Shown: one piece after another, positions 51,640-63,500 of the stretch | Layout: each line of letters begins with the position of its first letter | Numbering within the stretch: the stretch's first letter is position 1 | Source: Pocillopora verrucosa | Lineage: Eukaryota; Cnidaria; Anthozoa; Scleractinia; Pocilloporidae | Assembly (NCBI RefSeq): GCF_036669915.1 | Contig: NC_089315.1 | Coordinates: forward strand, 25,347,932-25,411,931 | DNA length: 64,000 bases | Direction of reading: 5' to 3' | Notes under the pieces: generated by a model | What the model saw: the letters and a program-made list of their open reading frames with translations, nothing else | What the model was told of the DNA's origin: nothing | Database searches by the model: none | Program-made: the position numbers and the translations under genes

Positions 51640-52921
51640 ATATTACGAGGAACGAGCAAGCTTATGTACATGTTTGCTAAGGTGACACTTCGAGTTAATT
51701 TTACTTTTGATGGACTTCCACACTTTTTCTTTCTCCGTGGCAGATTCAATTGGAAAACGGCTAAACACTAGCACCTTCAACGCCTGAAGTTTCGTAAGCT
51801 GTTGCTCAGCTCTTCCGAGGTATAGAAGAAAGGCAAAAGTTTCAGAGCGCACCGGTGCCTCTCTTTTTCCTTTTCCAAGACGTCTCGTACCCCTTTCGAT
51901 TTGCTGGGCGTCACCAACGATCGTATGACGTCTTCACCGACTATGTCGTCCTCGAGGGTTGATGGCTGGAGTGCCGGTGTTTGCGTGGTAGTTGGTGCTG
52001 GTGGAGTTGAAGGCACTGGTTCGAACACTTCTATCGGATCATCGCTGAGGAATGCCAAAGCCTATTGGTCGATGGTTTGCAAGTTACCGGTCTGAGGAAA
52101 TGGACCACAATTTACTCCTGGATCACTGAACTAGAAAGTAGGGATATTCACTCGTTAGTTTCGGACCAACGACACCAAACAGGGTCTATTTCCAGTTCCG
52201 GTTCAAAGATACTCAGTATCCTAGTGCAGTTTTCCTAACAAGTCTATTTTACGAAAAGCTTACGCAAATTATATAAAAAAAAGCAACTACTTACCACTTT
52301 CTCTAACGAATCCAGACGTTGCTCAATCTTGTTTAGTCGAATAGAGACCTGTTATCCTCCATTGCAGACAGTGTGTCCTGTAATGTCTCCATCATCTGTA
52401 GAAATGTAATTTGCGTTAGTTCCATAGGTACTTATAAGATACTAACACTTAAGCCTGCTTACTCGCCACCAGTTAAAAATAATTCTAAAATTTTGGTGTG
52501 ATAAGGGAAATTGGAAGAACCTATCAAAATAACACTTACATGCTATTCGCAATCATAACCTCAGTTAGATTGACATCTTTGAAGTAGAAAATGAGACAAT
52601 GGTATTCTTGCAATGTTTCTTCATCCATTTTTGAAAATTCAGATTAACATTGATCAATGTGCTTACCTTGCAGACGCTTTCCTGTACTTTGTTATGCACA
52701 GCTTCCACAACAGAGACATTGGCAAGCTGAATGTTGTCGAGTTGTCCCTTCAGGGTTTTACATTCAGCCTCCTTGGCGGCTAACTGCTGTTTTACGGCCT
52801 CCAAATCTTTTTCTGTGGTCGCCGTGCATTTCGCTTTCTTGTTGGCTCGATTAGTAGCCCATTCAACCTCTCTCTTTTTCTGCTCAGCCAGAAACGCACT
52901 ATATGGATTCCCGAAAGTCAC
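51640..52921 (-). pseudogene. Decayed gene with coiled coil and BEN-domain-like C-terminus
   Basis: Order on the - strand: 52921 to about 52667 (start MTFGNPYSAFLAEQKKREVE, then AECKTLKGQLDNIQ, ending at a GTAAGC donor); about 52400-52300 (METLQDTLSAMEDN and, one base shifted, IRLNKIEQRLDSLEK); about 52105-51810 (TIDQ, stop, ALAFLSDDPIEVFEP, later ALKLLPFFYTSEELSNS); and 51805-51643 in another frame (LKVLVFSRFPIESATEKEK, then SKINSKC). The last two blocks resemble a BEN domain, with the middle lost. At least one stop and two frame breaks show it is not functional. The BEN call is by pattern only. Confidence 0.5.
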
Positions 52922-53828
52922 TGAACTTTCCTAGGAATAAAAGCATCTTCATAAACACAACGAAATACCAAATGTAAGACCACCGAAAAAGAAAACATCG
53001 TAGGCGTTTTATGACGACTCAGATTGATACAATTGACTCAGACTACAATCAACCTCGGAAGGAGTAATTTCAACTATCATGAATGCCTCACAAAAGTAAC
53101 CGGTATAATGTTAAATTTCAATTCAGTACAAATTTCTGCATGCACTTGTTACGTTCTGAATCTTCTGTTGAGAATGTAACCGTCTCGCACTCAAGTTTTA
53201 TTACGTACCACCTTAAGTTTACGTAACAGTTCAAAGTACGTGTAATGTAGTCTGCGAACTGAACGTTGATGAAACGACTATAACTCCTTACACAGCTCAA
53301 ATCAATTCTATGCGTGAAATATAATTCGATTTGATTCAGTCCAAGTTCTCTATTACTTAATGGACAATTATATGATGTCGTTAACAAGTGGAATTTTTTT
53401 TTTCCGAAATCAACACGACCAACCTTATGAATACTTGAATTGATTTGAGTTTTCCGTGGCTGCTGGCTTTCTTCCTATTTTCGACGGGTAGTTTGGACTG
53501 ATTGGAAATTGGATCGGGTTTAGTTTGCACTATGCAAAGATGCAGCATCAGTAGTTCTTTTTTTTTTAAATCTACCCCTTTAATCTTTTATTTAAAAAGG
53601 TTAATTTGTTCTCCTAGTCTATTTATGTAATGATCCCATATTGTCTGAACATGGTTCCTATTGAATCAACCTCAAATTCAAATACATTCATTCCTGTCAT
53701 AGACTGAAGTAAATGCGATACTTTGCATAAAACAATTGAAGACCCCTCACTGTGTTGGTAACTGATCACTTACTCGTCAATATTTCAGTACAGAAAATAT
53801 CCTACATTTGACTCAAAGAAAAGAGCTT

Positions 53829-56157
53829 AGCAAACTGAATTCCCAGTTTTTTAGGAATTCCTAGGAATTCTCAAAAATTCCCAACTATGCAAATGAGCTC
53901 TGATTTGAAAAGCTTGGAATTACTGGGAATTTTTGGGAAAGGAAGACTCCAGTTTAATGAGGACTTGGAATTCTTTGGAATTCCTAGGAATTCTCAGCTA
54001 TACAAACTACCCACAATTTGAGAAAGATGGAATTATTGGGAATTTCTGGGAATTTAAAATTTGAGACAGTTTAAATGACCTGAAGTTCACATAAATTCCA
54101 AGAAATTCTCAATACCTTGAATGTGAAGGTTTTAAGAAAAGGACTAATTTTAGAACCTTAAAACTTTGGCTCAGTAAAAGGTATGCTATACAAAATTTAC
54201 CAAGAGATATAAATACCTGTATGTTTATAGCTTAAAGATCAAAAAATTTATTATTCAAACTAAATTTTAGTAAATCTTTACATTAATATGGATTTTCTCA
54301 TGATTAGCAGTAGTAAATTATGTTAAATGCAAGTTACCAATGTACAAAACCTGTCAGAGACCTTTTTTTCAGATTATTTTTAGTAGAAACTTCATGCCTT
54401 AGACAAAAAAATTCAACACCTATTTAATCTTTCTTTTTTCACGATTATTGTTGCTGTTTTTTTTTTTTTTTTTTTTGCTCTTTTTATTCTTACAAAACAT
54501 TTTTTGTAAGAGTTCCAATATTCAAAGATTATCCACACACTCCACAAACATTTGGCATGCAGACTAGACAGAGGTGGTCACTGTTACCTTCAAGAAATAA
54601 CACCTTTTCCTTGATTTCTTCGATTCTTTTTACTTGAAACTCAAGTCTGAAAATATTTAAAAATAAGACTTGTTACTAGAGTGAAGAACAAACCGAGTTT
54701 CTTTTCATAATTAAATTTCTTAAATGTCCAGGTCACTGGACCTCCTAAAAAATATTACTTCCTTTCATTTTTGGTGCAAAATACTAGTCCTTCTTCATAT
54801 ACAAATGAAAATTGCAAGTCACACTTCAATAATAACAGCTCTAAGGTTACCTATTGTTCTTCACTGAGTCAGCTATCAACAAAATTGTTTTATATTTTTC
54901 AGGTATGGTATAAAATTTAGTTTGTAATTTAAAATGAAAACCTCAGTTTTCCTTACCCATTCCTGTTTCATCCTTAATATGTGATGACCAGCCTCACTAA
55001 AGAAGAACGGATTCTGGAGATCTGGCTGTACTTCTCTAAAGACTGCCAATGTGATCCCAGACTGCCTATCCCAAACAAAACACTCAACCTCTCCAACCTT
55101 GCCACATGCAAACAAGACAACATAGCCATTCTGCTCTACCATTCTGGTGTACTCCTTAAAGTAAAACACTTCTCCATTCTTGAGAATTCGTTGCACTTAA
55201 ACTTTGCTGCCTCCAATAACTTCCATATCAATCTTCTCCATTAACTCTTGTGGTAGACCTACAGTTTCTTAGTCTCTCCAGCAATGAAGCAATTCTATGC
55301 CTTCTTTAGATTTTTAATTAACTCTAAAACATGAATGGAAAAAAGTAGATTAATATCTTTAATAACAGTGTGTTTTTCAAGCAAACTTGGCCATACATAC
55401 ATCATGTTACTTTAAGTTAAATATTGTTTTCAATATTGTTAAATATTGTTTTTCAAGTACTGTATTTGTTTTGTTTCGAAAACAAAATTGACCATAATAA
55501 CAAGGTTACCAAATTAATGAGGTGACCATGCAGTGGGGTGGTGTAAAGGTGTTAGGTGTAAATTAACTGTCTGTTAAAAGTACCTGTCTACAGACATTTC
55601 CTGTGCCATGTGTCAAGTCCATGATGGTTCCATTCATGTCCTCAAACCCAAAGGTGGACTATGCCCACAGGGGACCCCATCCTTCAACATAGTCTGCTAG
55701 ATGGGCACCAGGATTGTGAACAGTGAGACCACAATTGCCATTTCCTTTAAATGTGAGGGAAACACGCTGTTTAGGGAAGAAGATACTTTACAATAGCTTA
55801 GCTTTTTCTATTAACACATATGGACAGAGGCATAACTGTCAACCCATTAAGATAAACATCAGCAATGCTACAAAAGTAATTGATTTTTTTGTTATTTCTT
55901 TTAAAAATATTTTACATGTAAACCTTGATTAAGCTTGTAAATAAATTTCATTGAATCCTAGAATTTTAACAGGGATTTTTGAATTTTTAGTATTTATTTT
56001 ATATTAATAGCCTCAAGAATTTGTCTTAAAACTCCCAGTAATTCCAAAACATTCCTAGAAATTCCTGAAAATTCCTAGAAATTCCTGGGAAATTTTTTAA
56101 ATTTACAGCTTTTCAGGGAAAGTCATTGGTGCTTTGAGTTGGAATTCCTAGGAATTT
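53829..56157 (-). mobile_element. CACTA/EnSpm-like transposon, unit 3 copy, both ends trimmed
   Basis: Closely matches 34508-37152. The left end has lost AATATCCCT (it reads GAGCTTAGCAAACTG). The right end has lost about 130 bases, jumping from CCTAGGAATT to TCGTGGGATAAC. An internal segment around 36120-36290 of the unit 2 copy is also missing here, near 55385. Confidence 0.65.
54900..55750 (-). pseudogene. Transposase remnant, unit 3 copy
   Basis: Same fragments as in unit 2, with the same stop in GPLWA. The last block is longer and open (55196-54876): EYTRMVEQNGYVVLFACGKV, then GEVECFVWDRQSGITLAVF, then EAGHHIL. Confidence 0.6.
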
Positions 56158-56159
56158 CG

Positions 56160-56566
56160 TGGGATAACAATCAGTCTTAGATTTCTTGCAATTTCTTCCT
56201 CTCTTCTGACAACTCTCTCTTTCTAATTTAAAAACCCTTCAACTTCATTATAATCTCTTTCACCTTCATTTCAAGCCTTGAAATGAAACAAATGAAACAA
56301 CGTTGAAGCTTAGTTCAATGGCGCTCTGAAAATTCTTTTGACCAGTTTTTAAACAAGTCAAGGAACCAAGATTTCAAACCATTTAAGGGGATCTTCAACA
56401 CAACCATTAATATTTGCATCTTCTACAAGCAGGTTTTCCTCTTTAGAGATATGTAACTTATATATCTCTAAAGAGGAAAACTTGCGTCGCAAATCCTCGA
56501 TACGCGACGTTGCTCCATAGATTGCTCGAAGCACCTGAATTTTGAGGTTTCCTTCTTCTGACTATC
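56160..56566 (-). pseudogene. CCDC115 pseudogene, unit 3 (3' half only)
   Basis: Matches the 3' half of the unit 2 pseudogene, including its quasi-palindrome. At TTCTGACTAT (about 56566) it jumps to CTGGTCGATCAGTTTGAA, so the start codon, the first half of the gene and part of the intergenic region (38255 equivalent) were deleted in one event. Confidence 0.85.
56430..56484. repeat. Quasi-palindrome, unit 3 copy
   Basis: Arms GGTTTTCCTCTTTAGAGAT and ATCTCTAAAGAGGAAAACT pair without mismatch over the core, around the same loop as in unit 2. Confidence 0.85.
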
Positions 56567-57538
56567 TGGTCGATCAGTTTGAATTTTTACAGTGTTCTTC
56601 TGGATACAGCCCTCCTCGCAAAGTTATATGGACTTTTGATGCAACTTTACGCCTTTTCCTGATGATCAAAGGGAAATAGTGGATTCTTTCGCGAAAAAAA
56701 CGTGCTACTAAGCGGCGTGTTCATATCGATGGACTCAGCTCACAGATGTACATTAGTCCCGTATAGTACACTGCCATTCCTAGCGTGGAGTCTATTTGCT
56801 TTAAATTTGATCTGATTAGATAGAAAGAAGCCCATGTTTATTCATTGGAAGAGTCAAACCCATTTTCGTTGGATGAATGAATGGGGGAACACTTTCCCAC
56901 TCACTTCAATTGATCTATATGTAGCTGAGAAAGACACTATAAGAATTCTGCAAGGGTACGATGAGATTATTTTTCGAACATAAAGGAATCTTTTTTGATC
57001 CAAGAAGGGATGGAGCTTTCTCTAGTTATTACAAAGACTCACAATTTTCCCTGGCGCTGTTCTTTGGCGTCTTTGAACGTCAGTCGATATTGTGGAAAAC
57101 GGCTGAGTTCCTCTTTACTTGAAAATATCTTACTTTTGATCTATATTTGCGTGTTGGCTACTATTCAAAGACAAACAATTTCAAAGTTTTCACTGTCATG
57201 AAGTTTGGACACAAAATTGTGATATTTATAAGACTGAATATCGGATTCCAGTGCGTGAGCTATCGAAGGTTTCCTCGATCTATGTGACGAAAAACTCGTA
57301 AGAGATGGTTTCCATGGATTTTCGCTCAAAACAAAATCATTTGCTTAAGCTATCGGTGCGGTCAGTATCGAGGTTCGGAGCATTGGAAATTTGGATTGTT
57401 CACAGTCTTATTTGAGAAAAAAACACTTAACACAAACCAAAAAAATCAAATACTATAGAAACTAAACTGCAAAAACAAAACAAAACAAACTCTATTTGAG
57501 TTTTCTTCGAGCGGGAGAAAAACCGCGGGTGAGACGCG
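56567..57538. promoter_or_regulatory. Upstream region of coiled-coil copy 3
   Basis: Keeps the part of the divergent region nearest the coiled-coil ATG and the insertion of about 190 bases (56764-56958). The CCDC115-proximal part is deleted. If copy 3 is expressed, the core promoter must lie within this stretch. Confidence 0.45.
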
Positions 57539-60500
57539 ATGGCTTCTTGGTTTCGCCCCGAAAAAAAAGACGACCAAAAACATCTTCCTCCTCCACAACT
57601 GAAATCAAGAATACCAGTCAGAATGACTCGCCTATGCAGTGAGAATGTCAGAAGTTCATCTTCAAGGGACAAAGCAGATAAAAAAGTGCGTCTGCAAAAA
57701 GATTTAGAGAGCAAAGTTCAAAGTAAGCGGTTATCGCGGATTCCGATTGCGGTGAATGGGAGGAAGACCAAAGTTGAATCAAAAGATAATCTACCCATCA
57801 ATTTCAAAACTATTCAAGGAGGAAAACCTCTTGAAAGAGATTCAGGTATGTTTGTTTCTCAGCAGTTAGCCAGCATCAATTTTTTCACCGAACTAATATA
57901 TCGAAAATTGAAGAGATTTTATAAAACGGTTTCAGGCGAACGGCTAGAATCACCATATTGTCTGTATCATAACATACGCCGTAGGTAAAAGAAGCAGCAA
58001 CTGAGATAAATTGACGGAAACCACGTTGTACCGGGCTGAAAAGAAATTATTTCAATGTTCCTCGATTTATAAAATTCAATGACTAAGACTTGTTTTTAAC
58101 TTTAAATTCCTATTTATTGTAGAAAACGATTAATACTATTAATTGTTTCTCGTTTGTCATCACATTTCTGTTCATTTATTTGTTTATTAGCTCTTTGTTC
58201 AGTATTCCATTTTTAATTTTTATTCATTTATCTATTTATTTATTTACATATTTTAACTTCACCTAAATAAAGGTTTTCCTCAAGTTGTTGAGATTTTGAT
58301 CCAGAATTAAAAAAGTCTCTTTTAGCTGCTAAATTCATCAACCATCTTGTTTATTTCAAGCCACTTAGTCGATGCTCGTTTGCTCAAACTGGGGGCAATT
58401 TTCTGTAGAGACAGCCTCATAACATTTGCTAAAGAAATGAAAAGCTTGCACCTAATTTTTCGTAGGGGAAGCTAATTGGTAATCTTGATTTGATCACAGG
58501 TATTAAATTGCGAGAAACTCAAGGCAAACAAGACAAGAAAACGGAAAGTGCCATTCCTTCAATCACAGTTAAACAAAGCAGTTACAGGCGCGCTCCGAAA
58601 ACCACACCAATTGTCAGGCGACGTGTACCCCGACAGCTTACACCAACAGAGACAGAGTCGGAACAGGTAAATCTGGGAGGAAAATGTCATTTCAGTAAAT
58701 ACCAGAGGTGAAGTATTTCACAGTGACAACTGTCTCTTTTAGAGGGTCTGGAACTTAATTAATATCGTGATTAGCCTATGTTTCACATCTACGTGAATTA
58801 GGAATGTTAGGTTTATAAGGGATATCCAGAAATATAACAGCTGCAACAAAAACAACGCATTTTGTGCTTAAATAATCAGGTATGCAAGGATGAGAAAGAA
58901 TCACGAGAAGAAAGCTCAGCTAGAGAGAAATCATCTGCAGCCAGGGCGGAAGAGGGCACGCCAAATGTCACCACAGCTAAGCGAAGCAGTTACAGGCGCG
59001 CTCAGAAAACGACGCCAATTGTCAGGCGACGTGTACCAAGACAGCTTACACCAACAGAGACAGAGTCGAAACAGGTAAATCTGGGAAGAAAACGTCATTT
59101 CCGCAAATACCTGAGGTGAAATATTTCACAGTGACAACTGTCTCTTTTGGAGAGTCTGGAACTTAATTAATATCGTGATTAGCCTTTGTTTCACATCTTC
59201 GCGAATTAGGAATGTTAGGTTTATGAGGGATATCCAGACATATAACAAGTGCTACAAAAACAACGCATTTTGTGCTTAAATAATCAGGTTTGCAAGGATG
59301 AGAAAGAATCACGAGAAGAAAGCTCAGCCAGAGAGAAATCATCTGCAGCCAAGGCAAAAGAGGTCACGTCAGAGCTCACCACAGCTAAACAAAGCAGTTA
59401 TAGGCGCGCTCAGAAAACCACACCAATTGTCAGGCGACGTGTACCCCGACAGCTTACACCAACAGAGACAGAGTCGAAACAGGTAAATCTGGGAAGAAAA
59501 TGTCATTTCAGAAAATACCTGAGGTGAAGTATTTCACAGTGACAACTGTCTCTTTTGGAGGGTCTGGAACTTAATTAATATCGTGATTAGCCTTTGTTTC
59601 ACATCTTCGTGAATTAGGAATGTTAGGTTTATGAGGGATATCCAGACATATATCAGCTGCTACGAAAACAACGCATTTTGTGCTTAAATATTCAGGTATG
59701 CAAGGATGAGAAAGAATCACGAGAAGAAAGCTCAGCTAGAGAGAAATCATCTGCAGCCAAGGCAAAAGAGGTCACGTCAGAGCTTACCACAGCTAAACAA
59801 AGCAGTTATAGGCGCGCTCAGAAAACCACGCCCGTTGTCAGGCGACGTGTACCACGACAGTTTACACCAACAGAGACAGAGTCGAAACAGGTAAATCTGG
59901 GAGGAAAATGTCATTTCGGCAAGTGTCACAGGTGAAGTATTTCACGGTGACAACTGTCTCTTTTGGAGGGCCTGGAACTTAATATCGTGATAAGCCATTG
60001 TTTTACATCTTTGCGAATTAGGAATGTTAGGTTTATGAGGAGGTATATCCATAAATATAGCAACTGCAGCAAAAACAACGCATTTTGTGCTTAAATAAGC
60101 AGGTATGCAAGGATGAGAAAGAATCACGAGAAAAATGCACAGCCAGAGAGAAATCATCTGCAGCGAAGGCGGAAGAGGTCACGCCAGATTTTGAATGTAA
60201 TGTTGCGCCTGTGCATGAGGAAAAGCTTCGTATGGGAGCCAAATCAGATTTCAGTGGTAGCAAGATTGGCGACGACTTTGAATGTTACTCAAAATCTTGC
60301 GACGAGAAAGCAATGCCCGATGTCCCCCAATGGCTAACAGAGGAGTACAAGTTAGTATTCATATCTGCTCTTTTTATTTTCTTTTACAGTCCGTGAACTT
60401 TTGTTTCTGAATTTCATTTCTGAGGCCAGTAGGGTAAAGAATTCACATGATACAACATGTAGCTGTGCACGCTTTCTAGTAATAAAAACTTACTCCATTA

Positions 60501-63500
60501 AGTGAGACATCATGATTATTATATCTAATGCGTCTCAACGTATATTTGTGTGCTGGCCGCACTGCAATATACTTGTGAGGTCAATTTGTCACAATTGATT
60601 CAATATAGAAAACAGTCTCAGAACTTCCGGAGATTGAAGCAAAATAATATGCGAATTGGGGATTGTCTGGTTTTATAATTTAAGGTTTCAGCAAACATGG
60701 AAGTGGCTAGCTTTACGGTAGCAGAGTTTTCAAAGCCTAAAGGTTTTGCTAAGTTTTAAATTTCTTAAAGAGGTGATTTTTGATGAGGCGTATAACATAA
60801 AATTACGAGCAATTTATCTAAGACCTCAGTGTAGTTGACCATTATGAATTAATTTTGTGCAGGGAGACAGAAGAAAAAGAGGAAAACATAAAAATCATTA
60901 AAGGTGACACCACTGTTACAAGCTCGGCACAAAATATCAGACTGGAAACAGAGTTTGGTACAAAGAACAAGATGGAAGAAAATGTTTTGAGCGAGGAAGA
61001 GTTGGACTGTGACTCTTTCACTGAGTCCAGCGGATACGAACGGAAAATGGCTGAGCTGAACGAAAAATCCAGACGGCTCAAGGCACAGTTTGCAGAGGAA
61101 AACAGAAAGGCTGTCGAATCTATGAACAAGACAATGGAGAAGATCAAACAGAGCCAGGCAAGGGAAGATTGCATCACAAATGAGATTGAAGAGATACGAC
61201 GGAGACGGGATGAAATAAAAGAAGACTTGAAACGCCTTGATGAGATCGGCCAAAGACGAGAGCTCAAGGATAAAAAATGGAGAGAAAAAATGGACAAGAA
61301 GAAGAAGAGAGTCGCAAATAGACTGCAGAAGATAAGAACCGAACGACGTAAATATCAAGAAGGGACGGCTGATGAAAATGACTCAACAGAAGGGTATGAT
61401 CAACCGGATAAGAATTCCGGTGAAAGTTCAGAGAGTGAGAAAAACAAAGATTTCACCATAGGAAACGAAACCGTTATAAACAAAGACGCTGGTAACCAAG
61501 TGTTACGTGAGCTGTATCAGATCATAGAGTACAAAAGTGTAAAAGAGCTGGAAAAGAAGCGGAAAGAAGTAAAGCAGTTGAAGAGACTGGAGAAGAAGGC
61601 GATTAAAAGAGAGAAGTTAGAACAAAGAGAGCGTAAGAAGATCGAAAAACAGAAGCGAAAAGTTGCTCGCAAACTTGAGAAACTCTCAGCTAAGAGTTCA
61701 AAGGTTTCGGAAGAAACTAAAGTAGTTGCTAAGTGTATAAATGAGGCCATAGAGGATACGAATACAACGGCGACAGAGAAAAATGATGATACCCCGAGAG
61801 TAAATGGAATTAAACCATACGTCGACACCTCTTCAGATATCGCAGAGTCTAAGCAAGTTCAAGCACCTCACTCTTCTGGATTAATTACGAATGGAGCGGA
61901 GGTTGAGAAATTAGGAGAGACGTTGGCTGAAGTTGATAGGCTAATATTGGGACATACAGACTCTGTGGTCGACGAAACAGCTGACAGCCAACAAAGTAAC
62001 CCAGAGGAGGAGATGCCTCGACAGGATAACTTTGACTGTTTCCCTGATGAAGTTGAGGGAGACATGCACACAGAGGAAAGCAGGTCTCAAGTTTCACAGA
62101 GTGCTGAGAATGAGGACAATGAGAAAAATGTCCATGAATGTGACGCCTTACCGAGATATGAGCAATCGGTGGCAGCAGTCGTCAACATAACTGAATATTT
62201 CATTCAACAAGAGTTGTCCAAGGCTTTGGAAACAATTATCCCTGTCAGTAAAAAAGAGTATACATCGCGATCAGAAGAAAAGATCTCAGAGGAAGAACCA
62301 AAGCTCCACAAACAAAATGTGGAAATGGAATTTGGGAAACTTAAAAGGGAAAATACCGAGCTCGAGATGCAGATTTGCATCATAAACGAGGAACTTGAAA
62401 CGTACCGAAAGAGGATAGAAACTTTACAGGCTGACCTGGATGGGAGCAAAGCTGAGGTAAAGCGACTGCAGTCTAAGGAAGAGTACAAAGAAAGAGAGCT
62501 GGAAAATTTACAAAGTTATTTCCAGAGAAAGGAGCAAAAATGGGAAGATGCAAATGAACTCTTGGAAAAGGTTATGGTGGAAAGAGAAGAGTTATGGGAT
62601 GATGTTGATTACTTGGAGGAAAGCTTGAAAGACAGTCAAGAAAGTAATGAAACTCTGACATTTGAGGTCGATGAGCTGACGATAATGATACAGGAGATGA
62701 AGAGAGAGTACAGGGTGGATCACAGTCGCTGGGGATGTGGACACCTACGTGAGGAAGTAGAGTTACTAAATGGATCTCTAGAGTTGAATGAAAAGCGAAC
62801 AGTTTTATTAGAGAGCCAAGTGGACGCATTTGAAGCAGAAAGAAAACAGTTAAGGGGTCATGTTGATTTCTTGGAGGAAAGCTTAAAAAACACTCAAGAA
62901 CGCAATGAAGATCTGACGTTTGAGGTTGATGAGCTGAAGATAAAGATGCAGGAAATGAAAAAGGAGAATACGCAGCTTAGTCGCCATGGATGCGGACATT
63001 TACGCGAAGAAGTAGAATTACTAAACGGATCCCTGGCATTGAAGGAGCAGCGAGTAACTCAGTTGGAGAGCCAAGTGGACGCGTTTAAAGAAGAAAGCTG
63101 TAGCTTTCAAAATATTGCGCAGAGCATGGAAAGAGAAATAGAGATTCTTAAGAAGGAAAATGTGACAAAGACGACGCAGTTGCATAAGCTAAAATGCGAA
63201 ACATCAAAGACTATTAGTGATCTTAAAGATGACATTGTAAAGTTACAACAAGAAAAGTCTGCATTGTCATCGGAACTATCAAAGGAATCAGAAAAAGGTT
63301 ACCAGTTGTCTGAGTTAAGATGTGAAAAATCGAAAATTACAGGAGCACTTGAAGATCACATAACAAGGTTGAGGAGAGAGAACCGCACTTTGACTGCAAG
63401 AATATCAAAGGCATACGAAAAGGATGACCAGTTGACTGAACTAAGAGAAAAAGTCCAACTTTTAGAGAATCAGTTAAAAAATGTAACTGAGGCGGCAACG

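Larger units (their letters stand above)
50631..53539 (-). mobile_element. 2.9-kb insertion private to unit 3
   Basis: Units 1 and 2 read TTTTGTAATACCCCCAGTGATGCAGCACC-like sequence without a break. Unit 3 departs after CATTTTGTAAT at 50630 and resumes at GATGCAGCATCAG (53540), having lost about 9 bases. The insertion holds an AAACGG-rich satellite and a decayed gene with BEN-like sequence. No terminal repeats were found, so its mechanism (transposition or end-joining capture) is open. Confidence 0.6.
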
